DNA from: an uncultured Litoreibacter sp.
Lineage (GTDB): Bacteria > Pseudomonadota > Alphaproteobacteria > Rhodobacterales > Rhodobacteraceae
Reading direction: 5' to 3'
DNA: 64,000 nucleotides
NCBI GenBank assembly: GCA_947494435.1
Contig: CANLUY010000002.1
Coordinates: forward strand, 620,001-684,000
Shown: positions 10,166-19,440 of the stretch, in pieces
Numbering within the stretch: the first letter of the stretch is position 1
Layout of the letters: each line of letters begins with the position of its first letter
The notes under the pieces: generated by a model
The model's database searches: none
What the model saw: the letters and a program-made list of their open reading frames with translations, nothing else
What the model was told of the DNA's origin: nothing
Translations under genes and position numbers: made by a program

Positions 10166-11265
10166 TGGAAACGCTCAGAGTTGATTTGGCTGACCGGTCC
10201 TACGATATCCTGATAGGCCAAGATTTGTTGAAACAGGCCGGGCACCGTCTTCGCACTTTAGGTGTGAGTGGGCGTGTTGCTGTTGTTACAGATGAAAATG
10301 TCGCGGCACTCCATCTTGAGGCCTTGGGCGATGGATTAAACGATGCTGGGCTAAGCATGGTTTCATTAACTTTGCCCGCAGGCGAAGCTACGAAAAGCTG
10401 GCCGCACTTTAGTAAAACCGTCGATTGGTTGCTGGAACAACGCGTAGAGCGCGGGGATATCATTATTGCTTTGGGCGGAGGTGTTATTGGTGATTTGGTT
10501 GGCTTTGCTGCCGCTGTCCTTCGGCGTGGTGTGCGATATGTCCAGATTCCAACGTCGCTTCTCGCGCAAGTTGATAGTTCAGTTGGTGGGAAGACCGCGA
10601 TCAATTCCGTGCACGGGAAAAACCTTATTGGCGCTTTTCACCAGCCAGCGTTGGTTTTGGCGGATGTCGATGTTTTAGGCACCTTGTCAGAGCGCGACTT
10701 TCTTGCGGGCTACGGTGAAGTTGTCAAATACGGTCTGTTAGGCGACAGCGTTTTTTTCAATTGGCTAGAAGACAACGCCAAAGATATGGCAAATGGCGAC
10801 ATCGCGAAACGGATCTATGCTGTTAAGCGGTCCTGCGAAATGAAGGCTGAGATCGTTTCACGCGATGAGACGGAGCAGGGTGAACGTGCCTTGCTGAACC
10901 TAGGCCATACGTTCTGTCACGCGCTTGAGGCTGCGACGGGTTTTTCTAATCGGCTTCTGCATGGCGAAGGCGTGGCTGTTGGGTGTGCCCTCGCTTTTGA
11001 GGTTTCCTCCCGTATCGGGTTGTGCAGTCAGGAAGATCCAAGTCGAGTTCGTGCTCACTTAGAAAAGATGGGCATGATGCGTGACCTACGCGACATTCCG
11101 GGTGATTTGCCTGATGCTGATGTCTTGATCGGGTTGATGGGGCAGGACAAAAAAGTGGTCGCAGGAACGCTGAACTTCATCATGGCGCGTGGAATTGGTG
11201 AGGCGTTTGTAACGTCGGACGTTGACCTTGATGTCGTTCGGCAGGTTTTGACGGATAGCGCGTAG
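10165..11265 (+). CDS. aroB: 3-dehydroquinate synthase
   Basis: ALGGGVIGDLVGFAAAVLRRGV…VQIPTSLLAQVDSSVGGKTAIN signature; start overlaps aroK stop (TGATG). Confidence 0.96.
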   Translation: METLRVDLADRSYDILIGQDLLKQAGHRLRTLGVSGRVAVVTDENVAALHLEALGDGLNDAGLSMVSLTLPAGEATKSWPHFSKTVDWLLEQRVERGDIIIALGGGVIGDLVGFAAAVLRRGVRYVQIPTSLLAQVDSSVGGKTAINSVHGKNLIGAFHQPALVLADVDVLGTLSERDFLAGYGEVVKYGLLGDSVFFNWLEDNAKDMANGDIAKRIYAVKRSCEMKAEIVSRDETEQGERALLNLGHTFCHALEAATGFSNRLLHGEGVAVGCALAFEVSSRIGLCSQEDPSRVRAHLEKMGMMRDLRDIPGDLPDADVLIGLMGQDKKVVAGTLNFIMARGIGEAFVTSDVDLDVVRQVLTDSA

Positions 11266-11426
11266 GATTGTTTCAAATTGATCAAGTGGCCGTTCGCGCT
11301 TTGTAAACAAAGTGATTTAATAGAACTTGAGGCGCCTATTTGACTCCTGACGGTTGCTGAATGACTCTTGACATAATATGTCTTTTTTCTCAGTGAGATG
11401 CGTCCGTAATTTAAACCAAATTACTT

Positions 11427-11987
11427 ATGGCCACCTCAGGCTCTTTCGCAACAAGACTGGTTCTACAGTAAGGTGTTGAAGAAGATGACGTTCTTTTTGG
11501 GGCACGTGGCAACGACCTTCTTTATGGTGCTGATGGGGATGACGTCCTGAATAGAGGTCTTGGCTTCGATCGCCTTGATGATGGTGTTGGTGACGATCTG
11601 CTTTATGCCGGTAAAAACGGAAATATGTCCGGCGGCGCCACGAAGGTTGGCCTGTTTTTCGACAATCAAACCTAAGATGGTTCCGTCTATGCACAAATTG
11701 CTTCAAGCGATGCCGCTGCGGATAGTTTTGTAGCACTCGGTGGCGAGGCAACTGGACTGATTGCTGACTTCAATGTCGAAGAGGGTGATGTGACTGCGAT
11801 CCAGCGGCTTGAGGGTGGCCTGACGCCTGAATACACTTTGAACATAATGATAGAGCCGAATGACGAGACCTATTAGCTGATTGTATTCCCGGAGTGTCGG
11901 GCTGTATCCATCCGAGGGAGTGTATTTGGATTGGATCCAGAAATACATATCGCCTTTGTGGACATGTTTGCGTCAGATCAGCCTTAA
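11427..11987 (+). pseudogene. Degenerate RTX/haemolysin-type calcium-binding protein remnant
   Basis: Continuous frame from ATG 11427 to TAA 11985-11987 reads MATSGSFATRLVLQ*GVEEDDVLFGARGNDLLYGADGDDVLNRGLGFDRLDDGVGDDLLYAGKNG…FFDNQT*DGSVYAQIASSDAAADSFVALGGEATGLIADFNVEEGDV…NDETY*LIVFPEC…; RTX nonapeptide-like repeats with in-frame stops at 11469-11471, 11673-11675 and 11874-11876. Confidence 0.8.
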
Positions 11988-12059
11988 GAGGAACGCGAAA
12001 TAGTCTTTGATCTCTTTCGCCTAGATTACTAACACATACGTAAAGTAACTAACAAAAAA

Positions 12060-12080
12060 GGCCGCCCGGTTGGGGCGGCC
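12060..12080 (-). terminator. Intrinsic terminator of the rplM-rpsI operon
   Basis: Perfect 8-bp stem GGCCGCCC/GGGCGGCC, 5-nt loop, A6 tract at 12054-12059 (U-tract on the minus strand). Confidence 0.9.
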
Positions 12081-12104
12081 TTTTCGTATAGAATTTCGAT
12101 AAGC

Positions 12105-12614
12105 TTAACGCTTTGAGAACTGGAAGCTCTTACGCGCTTTTGCCTTACCGTATTTCTTCCGTTCAACAACGCGGCTGTCGCGGGTCAGGAAGCCCGCCGC
12201 TTTCAACGCGCCGCGCAAGGACGGATCGTAAAGCTGCAGCGCTTTGGAGATACCGTGCTTGACCGCACCAGCTTGACCAGACAAGCCGCCGCCTTTGACC
12301 GTCGCCATGACATCGAACTGATCTTCGGTGCCCGAAATAGTGAAAGGCTGGCGCAGGATCATTTGCAGAACGGGGCGGGCAAAATAAGCGTTTTGCTCTT
12401 TACCGTTCACGGTGACCTTGCCGGAGCCCGGCTTGATCCAGACACGCGCAATCGCGTCTTTACGTTTACCGGTCGCGTAAGAACGGCCCAGCTCGTCACG
12501 GACGGGCTCACGGGTGATCGCAGCGGAAACGGCTTCTGCAGGAGACGCATCTGCAAGCGCCGCTTTGTCCACAACCTCGTTCAGGTCGTCGAGTGTTTTT
12601 ACTTCGTCAGCCAT
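12105..12614 (-). CDS. rpsI: 30S ribosomal protein S9
   Basis: [30 protein letters not shown] and C-terminal RKSFQFSKR. Confidence 0.98.
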   Translation of the reverse strand: MADEVKTLDDLNEVVDKAALADASPAEAVSAAITREPVRDELGRSYATGKRKDAIARVWIKPGSGKVTVNGKEQNAYFARPVLQMILRQPFTISGTEDQFDVMATVKGGGLSGQAGAVKHGISKALQLYDPSLRGALKAAGFLTRDSRVVERKKYGKAKARKSFQFSKR

Positions 12615-12616
12615 CG

Positions 12617-13078
12617 TTATGCGCTCCGCGTGTTTTTAGGGTTCATGGCTTTCACGTCCAGAACCTCAGGAGATTGTGCTTCATGCGGGTGATCAGCCGA
12701 TGCGTAGACGCGCAGGTTGGTCATTTGCTGACGCGACAGTGGGCCACCCGGCAACATGCGTTTGACGGCCATCGTCACGACGCGCTCGGGGTGCTTGCCT
12801 TCGAGGATCTGCTGCTTCGTGCGCGACTTGATCCCACCAGGGTGACCAGTGTGCCAATAGAAATTCTCTTGGCGCTTTTTACCAGTCATCTGGATTTTGT
12901 CAGCGTTGATAATGATCACGTTGTCGCCCATATCCATGTGCGGCGTGAAAGACGGCTTATGCTTGCCACGCAGGCGCATAGCCACGATCGATGCAAGACG
13001 GCCCAGAACAACACCTTCGGCGTCGATCAGGATCCATTTCTTGTCGATATCGCTTGGTGTAGCGGTAAAGGTTTTCAT
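12617..13078 (-). CDS. rplM: 50S ribosomal protein L13
   Basis: [17 protein letters not shown]…[31 protein letters not shown]. Confidence 0.98.
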   Translation of the reverse strand: MKTFTATPSDIDKKWILIDAEGVVLGRLASIVAMRLRGKHKPSFTPHMDMGDNVIIINADKIQMTGKKRQENFYWHTGHPGGIKSRTKQQILEGKHPERVVTMAVKRMLPGGPLSRQQMTNLRVYASADHPHEAQSPEVLDVKAMNPKNTRSA

Positions 13079-13283
13079 GGGTCTTCCTTAAGAATACTTT
13101 AGCCATGGGCAAATGCCCTTGGGATTGGGGTGTTCTAAGGGTTTTCACTGTACAGTCAACGTGTGTTTTTCTAGAATAAGTGATTAGAAACAAATGGTTA
13201 AAAATAAGGTAATTATGTACCCCAGAAATATATGTGATTTCGCGCAAATCATTAGCTTTGGCGCTTGATTGCCTTTGGTCGCA

Positions 13284-14705
13284 TCAGACCCCAATATGCT
13301 CCGGAGGATTATCAAGCAGCGCAGCCAAGCGAGTAAGCGCGTTCTGAAAGCTGGCAAGGCTGACGCCCGCATTGACGGCGAGTCGGACAGCGTGCTTCGC
13401 CGGTGCATTTCGTCCCATGTAGTCTTCAGCGGATCGAATTTGCACTCCTTCGGCTTCGGCAGCCATACAAAATGCGTTGGCGCGCCATCCTTCGGGAAGT
13501 GCCAACCAAAGAAAAAGTCCATCCTTGCGCCACTTCAAATCATATCGGCCAAGCGCGTTGACTGCCGCTTCAACGTAACTGTTCGTTTGGATTTTGATCT
13601 CTGTCGTCAATTCATCCAATTGCGGATGAGCGAGTAGTTTGGCGCAGAGATCGCTCAATGGTGTCGCGATACCAAAGAAAGACTGCTCTGCTGCGCGCCG
13701 CAACCGGGAAGTTTGGTCATGTGGCGCGACAATAAACCCAAGTCGAAGGGCGGGGGTGAGGGTCTTCGAAATTGAGGCTACGAACCAAGTGCGTTCAGGC
13801 GCGAGCCGTCGGTAGCTCACAGCCTCTGCGGAACTGGTTCGATAGCAATCATCTTCGAGGATCTCTAAATTTAATCGCCGACAGACGCTGACGATTTCAC
13901 GTCGCCGAGGTTCCGGCGTAAAGCCACATGTTGGATTGTGGACCTCTGGTGATGTGCAAAATACCTGCGCCTCATGGGCACGCGCCTTCGCCTCGAGATC
14001 TTCGGGAATAATGCCATCCTCGTCCATCGCCACTTCGACGACATCAACGCGCAGCAACTCCGCGGCGCGCCTAAAGCCTGGATAGGCGAGCTCTTCGACC
14101 AAAATGGTAGGGCGTCTTCCACGGAGGATGGATTGTAAAACGAGAATAATTGCGCTCTGGCCGCCATTCGCCAAGACAATGTTCTCAGCGGATATTGGTC
14201 CGATCGGTGCTCGGGATAACCAGTGTGCGGCAGCGTCTCGCGCGGGTTTGGACGACGTACGGGTTGGATAGTGCATCACGCCTGAAGGCGGATCTTGTGC
14301 AACTTCAGCCAAGAGCTGCCGGATCAATTTGTCCTGTCCAACGCTTGGGAGGTGAGGCGATACCATATTGACCCGGTATACCTCCGTGTCGGAGTTGTGG
14401 GGCGTTGCATCTATTTCAATGGGATTGTCGAGCCGCATCGCGTTTGGTTGAGCTGCGGTCGGGCTTGCAACAAATGTTCCACGCCCAACAACTGCCTCAA
14501 GCGTACCCGTGTCGACAAGTTTTGAGTAGGCCCGCGCGACTGTTCCCGGTGTTATCCCAAGTTGATATGCCACTTCTCTGACTGGTGGCAGTTTTTCACC
14601 TTCCTCGAGTTGGCCACTTTGAACTGCATCACGAAGCGCGTCTGTCAGGATTTGATATTTCGGCGCGGTGGAGGAGCTTAGGTCTGGAAACCATATTGTA
14701 TTCAT
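13284..14705 (-). CDS. MocR-type transcriptional regulator (GntR HTH + aminotransferase class I fold)
   Basis: GntR wHTH (LPPVREVAYQLGITPGTVARAYSKL) followed by PLP-aminotransferase domain (…VASISKTLTPALRLGFIVAP). Start chosen at MNTIWFPDL (ATG 14705). Confidence 0.88.
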   Translation of the reverse strand: MNTIWFPDLSSSTAPKYQILTDALRDAVQSGQLEEGEKLPPVREVAYQLGITPGTVARAYSKLVDTGTLEAVVGRGTFVASPTAAQPNAMRLDNPIEIDATPHNSDTEVYRVNMVSPHLPSVGQDKLIRQLLAEVAQDPPSGVMHYPTRTSSKPARDAAAHWLSRAPIGPISAENIVLANGGQSAIILVLQSILRGRRPTILVEELAYPGFRRAAELLRVDVVEVAMDEDGIIPEDLEAKARAHEAQVFCTSPEVHNPTCGFTPEPRRREIVSVCRRLNLEILEDDCYRTSSAEAVSYRRLAPERTWFVASISKTLTPALRLGFIVAPHDQTSRLRRAAEQSFFGIATPLSDLCAKLLAHPQLDELTTEIKIQTNSYVEAAVNALGRYDLKWRKDGLFLWLALPEGWRANAFCMAAEAEGVQIRSAEDYMGRNAPAKHAVRLAVNAGVSLASFQNALTRLAALLDNPPEHIGV

Positions 14706-14784
14706 TACAATCTTTCGATGGACTTGTGTTGGTCGCATTTGTATCAATCAAATATAGCCTATAAGCTATATTGTATCAATACAA
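14695..14784. promoter_or_regulatory. Palindrome-rich divergent intergenic region between the MocR regulator and the DUF1127 gene (candidate operators)
   Basis: ATTGTA-ttcat-TACAAT (14695-14711), AATATAGC-ctataa-GCTATATT (14751-14772), TTGTAT-ca-ATACAA (14771-14784); half-site TTTGTATCAAT at 14738-14748. Confidence 0.65.
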
Positions 14785-14801
14785 AGATGGAGGCCATACT
14801 G

Positions 14802-15035
14802 ATGGCAATTTTGACTCAATCATTCGCCCTTGATCTCTCTGCACTGTCCGGTCGCACCAGCGTTGCGCCGGTTGTTCGCGCAGCTGTCAAGATTGCGGTG
14901 GTGGTCATGCATTGGGATGAAGCCTGCAGAACGCGAAAAACCCTTCAGACACTAACGGCGGATCAGCTCAGCGATGTAGGCCTCACACGTGAACAGGTTC
15001 AGACCGAGGTTAAACGCGCTTTTTGGAATTTTTGA
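14802..15035 (+). CDS. DUF1127 domain-containing small protein
   Basis: C-terminal …MHWDEACRTRKTLQTLTADQLSDVGLTREQVQTEVKRAFWNF matches the DUF1127 pattern; start at ATG 14802. Confidence 0.85.
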   Translation: MAILTQSFALDLSALSGRTSVAPVVRAAVKIAVVVMHWDEACRTRKTLQTLTADQLSDVGLTREQVQTEVKRAFWNF

Positions 15036-15048
15036 CGACCTTCCTGAT

Positions 15049-15116
15049 GTCCTTTGCACGCTCCCCTGTGTGCAAAGGACTTATCAACTGCCGGGCAGTT
15101 TTGCCCGGCATTTTTG
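15049..15116 (+). ncRNA. Candidate cuckoo/CcsR-like sRNA or 3'UTR-derived RNA: two consecutive hairpins after the DUF1127 gene, the second a terminator
   Basis: Hairpin 1: 11-bp perfect stem GTCCTTTGCAC/GTGCAAAGGAC (15049-15059/15070-15080) with C-rich loop GCTCCCCTGT; hairpin 2: GCCGGGCA/TGCCCGGC (15090-15097/15102-15109) followed by ATTTTTG. Confidence 0.55.
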
Positions 15117-15156
15117 TTGGGAAGCTCGCTCAATTGAAAACTGTGTTTTGCTGTTC

Positions 15157-15576
15157 TTAAGAGGGCGGAATGGAATATGTAAGTGACGCCCGTGCGACGG
15201 GTGTTTTCGGGGCCAGCTCTGAATACAAGCGTCCTTCAGTGACGGCGAGACTTCTTCCTAGCTTCAACAGCTCCATTCTACATAGCAGTCGACCGGGGGC
15301 AGGTTTGCGCATGAAGTCGATAGAGCAGTTGGTTGTCACAGCCAATGCCACGGGCCCCAATTGGGACAATATACAGAAGTAAGCACACACATCAGCGAGG
15401 GCGAACATTGACGGGCCTGATACAGTTCCGCCGGGCCGCAAGTGTTTTTCTGAAGCTGCTAAGCCCATGATGACGTGTTCCTCTGTGACTTCAATGAACT
15501 CGAAATCATCGGCAACTTGTGTGAAGTCACGCTCTAGAAAACTGGCCAGATCACTGGCTTCCATCTTTAAACTCAT
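15157..15576 (-). CDS. PaaI-family (hotdog fold) thioesterase
   Basis: HLRPGGTVSGPSMFALADVCAYF motif. Confidence 0.85.
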   Translation of the reverse strand: MSLKMEASDLASFLERDFTQVADDFEFIEVTEEHVIMGLAASEKHLRPGGTVSGPSMFALADVCAYFCILSQLGPVALAVTTNCSIDFMRKPAPGRLLCRMELLKLGRSLAVTEGRLYSELAPKTPVARASLTYSIPPS

Positions 15577-15635
15577 CTGTTTTCCTTAATGGCAACTTCG
15601 CGCATAGTGTCACGAAACCAGTGAGGGCTGACAAG

Positions 15636-16421
15636 ATGAGTGATGATATTCTTCTGCGACGAGACGTAGCGTCAATTTCATATCTCACTATGAACAATCC
15701 CTCGAAGCTGAATGCGTTGAGCGATGAAATGCTGGCTGCTTTGCAGGCGACGTTTGACTCTATTGCAGAGGATGACGGTATCAAAGTGGTCGTTTTGTCT
15801 GGTGCGGGAAAGGCATTTTGCGCTGGTCATGACCTAAGGCAAATGACAGCGGCTCGGCAATCTGAGGATGGCGGTGCCGCAGCGTTTGGCGATCTCTTTG
15901 ATCGGTGCGCGTCAATGATGATGACCATAAAAAAGATGCCTCAACCGGTCATTGCATCTGTTCACGGCATTGCCACGGCGGCAGGCTGTCAACTTGTTGC
16001 GTCGTGCGATCTTGCGGTTGCTGAAGAGGGGACGCGCTTTGGTGTGAACGGGGTCAACATTGGTTTGTTCTGTTCCACACCTATGGTCGCTTTATCGCGT
16101 AATATTGCTCCGAAGCACGCGTTTGAAATGCTTGTTACTGGAGAATTTATTGGCGCCGAGCGGGCTCATGAATTAGGTTTGATCAATCGTGTGACGACCG
16201 ACTTGGCGACCGCGACCGAAGAGCTTGCCGGCACAATTACGGCTAAGCTCGGGGCTGCTGTGAAAATTGGCAAGCGCGCCTTTTACGAACAAATTGAAAT
16301 GACACTTGAAGACGCTTACGCATTCACGGGTGATGTCATGGTCAAGAATATGGCTTTGGCTGATACTGAGGAAGGGATTGCCGCATTCCTTGAAAAACGA
16401 AATCCCAACTGGAGCGATTAG
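15636..16421 (+). CDS. Enoyl-CoA hydratase/isomerase family protein
   Basis: [16 protein letters not shown]…[14 protein letters not shown]…[21 protein letters not shown] crotonase motifs; start at MSDDILL. Confidence 0.92.
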   Translation: MSDDILLRRDVASISYLTMNNPSKLNALSDEMLAALQATFDSIAEDDGIKVVVLSGAGKAFCAGHDLRQMTAARQSEDGGAAAFGDLFDRCASMMMTIKKMPQPVIASVHGIATAAGCQLVASCDLAVAEEGTRFGVNGVNIGLFCSTPMVALSRNIAPKHAFEMLVTGEFIGAERAHELGLINRVTTDLATATEELAGTITAKLGAAVKIGKRAFYEQIEMTLEDAYAFTGDVMVKNMALADTEEGIAAFLEKRNPNWSD

Positions 16422-17020
16422 CTGCCCAAGATTTTGCGGACGTAGTTTTTCGTCTCGCGATAGGGCGGCACACCATTGTGTTTTTCAACCGCACCGGGTC
16501 CGGCATTGTAGGCTGCAAGCGCAAGTCGCCAATTGCCAAATTTCTGATACATCTTCTTCAGATAACGCGCGCCGCCTTCAAGATTTTGCTTCGGGTCATT
16601 CGGGTTAACGCGCAATGCGCGTGCCGTTGCTGGCATCAGCTGTGCCAAACCGATCGCACCTTTGTGAGAGCGTGCATTCGGATTAAATCCACTTTCTTGC
16701 TGAACGAGCCGCAAAAATAAGTCTTCAGGAATTCCGTGCTTTCGGGCTGCCGATTTAGCCGCGTTCAGATAGACACCGCGATACTTGCCGCGATATCGCG
16801 GGACTTGCGCTGCCGCTACTGTCGTAACTTTCGGCTTGCCCGGCTTGTATTTGACCGACCCGCGATACTGCTTTGACAAACGTCCATCGAGCAGTCGCGA
16901 TTGAGATTTAAAGACACGCTCTCTGGCTGAGCTTGACCCCGTTGCGAAAAGGCCTTCTGCAACAGCTTGAGCTGGTGAGAACATGCCAAGCGCCAAAGCA
17001 AGACTAAGTATTGACCGCAT
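16418..17020 (-). CDS. Lytic transglycosylase (SLT domain) protein
   Basis: [29 protein letters not shown]…[12 protein letters not shown]…[13 protein letters not shown]-terminal signal peptide. Confidence 0.92.
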   Translation of the reverse strand: MRSILSLALALGMFSPAQAVAEGLFATGSSSARERVFKSQSRLLDGRLSKQYRGSVKYKPGKPKVTTVAAAQVPRYRGKYRGVYLNAAKSAARKHGIPEDLFLRLVQQESGFNPNARSHKGAIGLAQLMPATARALRVNPNDPKQNLEGGARYLKKMYQKFGNWRLALAAYNAGPGAVEKHNGVPPYRETKNYVRKILGS

Positions 17021-17173
17021 ACTGCCCAAAACCACCCTGTTCCGTTTGGCGTAATATAGCCAATTTTAGTTGATGAGCTAGACCTAGTGTGTCGCCGGCA
17101 GGAATTTGCTGTTTGTTAACCAACTCTAGTTGTATTGATGGCTGGCAATCAAGATTCGGGGAGACGTCTGCAC

Positions 17174-17683
17174 ATGGCTGGTTCGGTCAATAAAGTAATC
17201 TTAATCGGCAATCTGGGACGTGATCCTGAAGTACGCACATTCCAAAATGGCGGCAAAGTTTGCAATCTGCGGATTGCGACGTCAGAGACATGGAAAGATC
17301 GGAATTCTGGTGAGCGCCGTGAACGGACAGAATGGCATTCCGTTGCAATCTTTTCAGAACCACTCGCTCGCGTAGCCGAGCAGTATTTGAAGAAGGGATC
17401 AAAGGTCTACCTTGAGGGCCAGCTTGAGACACGAAAATGGCAGGATCAATCCGGTCAGGATCGTTACTCAACTGAAGTCGTTTTGCGCCCTTATACGTCA
17501 ACGCTGACAATGCTTGATGGTCGCGGGGAAGGCGGCGGTAGCGGTGGTGGCGGCTACGGCGGTGGACAAGGCGGCGGTGGTTACGGCGATGACCCAATGG
17601 GCGGCGGCTATGGTGGCGGTGGAGGACAAAGCGGTCCTCAAGACGGCGGCTCAAGCGACATTGATGATGAGATCCCGTTCTAA
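17174..17683 (+). CDS. ssb: Single-stranded DNA-binding protein
   Basis: [42 protein letters not shown]; Gly-rich linker; C-terminal DIDDEIPF. Confidence 0.97.
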   Translation: MAGSVNKVILIGNLGRDPEVRTFQNGGKVCNLRIATSETWKDRNSGERRERTEWHSVAIFSEPLARVAEQYLKKGSKVYLEGQLETRKWQDQSGQDRYSTEVVLRPYTSTLTMLDGRGEGGGSGGGGYGGGQGGGGYGDDPMGGGYGGGGGQSGPQDGGSSDIDDEIPF

Positions 17684-17730
17684 GGAGCGGCTCACCTATT
17701 GATTACAATGCAGAACCTGCTTTTAATGAA

Positions 17731-17755
17731 CCTCCGAGATAATCGGGGGTTTTTC
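17731..17755 (+). terminator. Intrinsic terminator downstream of ssb
   Basis: cCTCCGA-gataa-TCGGGGgtttttc hairpin plus T tract. Confidence 0.65.
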
Positions 17756-17785
17756 TTCGTTTGGGGCATATGACAGGACATTCCA

Positions 17786-18634
17786 GTGACAACTGATGCG
17801 CGGCGGGGGCTTGCGCTGATTTCTCCAACAGTTGTCTATGTGCTGCTGTTACTCGCGGCTCCGCTAGCCGCTGTGGTGACCTTTAGCTTCTGGACGCAAG
17901 ATTTCTTAACGATAGACCGGACCTTGACGCTGAACAATTACCGAGAGGCGTTTACAGATCCGATCTACCGCACGCTGATGCTGCGCTCTTTGACTATCTC
18001 GGGGGTGGTGACAGTTGTGACCGTCGTTTTGGCATTCCCGATTGCATATTTCGTGTCATTCCAAGTCCATCCGTCGCGCAAGGCACTTTGGATTTTTCTG
18101 ATAACGATCCCGTTTTGGACAAGCTACTTGCTGCGCGTTTTTCTTTGGAAGGTCATCTTGGGATTCAACGGCGTTTTGAATTCCGGGCTGCTATCGCTTG
18201 GTTTGATTGATGAGCCAATTACTTTCATCTTGTACAACGCAAATGCAGTTGTAATCACGCTTGCCCACGCGTTCGCGCCTTTCACCATTTTGCCTATCTA
18301 TGTGGCCTTGGAGAAAATCGACAGATCTTTAATTGAAGCGTCACAAGACCTTGGAGAAAGCAAAGTAACTACCTTCTTTCGTGTTACGCTGCCGCTCGCG
18401 ATGCCGGGGGTAATAGCTGCGACGTTGATCGTATTCATCCCAACCATCGGCGATTACGTCACGCCTAGACTGGTGGGCGGCCCGAATGGCCTGATGATTG
18501 CGAACATGATCCAAACGCAGTTCCTGAAGCTCAACAACGCCCCGATGGGTGCGACGCTTGCTGTTCTTGCGATGTGCGCAGTCACGGCGATCTCGTTGGT
18601 GTTCGTTTTCTTCAACCGCAGGTACCTGCGATGA
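17786..18634 (+). CDS. ABC transporter permease, spermidine/putrescine type (PotB-like)
   Basis: Multi-TM; binding-protein-dependent permease loop (IEASQDLGESKVTTFFRVTLPLAMPGV); GTG start. Confidence 0.9.
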   Translation: MTTDARRGLALISPTVVYVLLLLAAPLAAVVTFSFWTQDFLTIDRTLTLNNYREAFTDPIYRTLMLRSLTISGVVTVVTVVLAFPIAYFVSFQVHPSRKALWIFLITIPFWTSYLLRVFLWKVILGFNGVLNSGLLSLGLIDEPITFILYNANAVVITLAHAFAPFTILPIYVALEKIDRSLIEASQDLGESKVTTFFRVTLPLAMPGVIAATLIVFIPTIGDYVTPRLVGGPNGLMIANMIQTQFLKLNNAPMGATLAVLAMCAVTAISLVFVFFNRRYLR

Positions 18635-19440
18635 AGGGGGGGTGGCTTCGCATTTATGCAATCGCCTATTTGGTGTTCTTGTATCTGCCGGTGGTTCTGC
18701 TGCCTCTCTTTGCGTTTAACGACGGCACCGTCATGGCGTTCCCGTTGAAAGGTTTTACGACACAATGGTTCGTACAACTTGCAGGCATTGAGGCTCTACA
18801 TGGGGCATTATTGAATTCGCTCTTTATCGCGCTTGTGACGGCGAGCTTGTCCGTCATTTTTGGTATCTGCGCAGCACGCGCCTCGACGCGTTACACGTTT
18901 CCTTTGAAGGCACCAATCATGGGTGCAATTATGGTGCCACTTGTCTTGCCCGAGATCATAGTTGCAGTGTCGTTGTTGGTGGTCGTGGTCCAAGTTTTTG
19001 ACCTGCCATTGTCAGCATGGACTGTGGTCGCTGGCCATACCTTGATCTGCACACCTTTCGCGATTGCAATTCTAAGTTCGTCTTTTCAGGGGTTGGATCA
19101 ATCGCTGGAAGAAGCGGCCATTGACCTTGGCGAGACACGCTGGGGGGCATTCAAAAATATCATTCTGCCTTTGGTCAGCCCCGGGATCGTTGCGTCTTTC
19201 TTGATTTGTTTCACCATCTCACTGGACGAGTTCATCATTGCGTTCTTTCTGACAGGAGCTGAGCCGACTTTACCCGTCTATATTTGGAGCCAGTTGCGGT
19301 TTCCGACAAAAATTCCTGCCGTTATGGCACTTGGGACAGTCATGTTGGTGGCCTCTCTGATCATCTTAAGTGTTGCAGAATATTACAGGCGTCGGGGTAT
19401 CGCGCGCGTGGGTGGCACAGATAGCGGGGGCTTCTTGTGA
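18631..19440 (+). CDS. ABC transporter permease, spermidine/putrescine type (PotC-like)
   Basis: LEEAAIDLGETRWGAFKNIILPLVSPGI EAA loop; start chosen at ATG 18631 overlapping the previous stop. Confidence 0.9.
   Translation: MKGGWLRIYAIAYLVFLYLPVVLLPLFAFNDGTVMAFPLKGFTTQWFVQLAGIEALHGALLNSLFIALVTASLSVIFGICAARASTRYTFPLKAPIMGAIMVPLVLPEIIVAVSLLVVVVQVFDLPLSAWTVVAGHTLICTPFAIAILSSSFQGLDQSLEEAAIDLGETRWGAFKNIILPLVSPGIVASFLICFTISLDEFIIAFFLTGAEPTLPVYIWSQLRFPTKIPAVMALGTVMLVASLIILSVAEYYRRRGIARVGGTDSGGFL

Noticed and set aside
11425-11948. Minus-strand ORFs (108, 77 and 81 aa) in the aroB-rpsI gap
   Set aside because: They are antisense to the RTX-like pseudogene on the plus strand, which has recognisable repeats.
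17520-17640. GGCGGT-type tandem repeat
   Set aside because: This is simply the Gly-rich linker of SSB, a normal low-complexity coding region.
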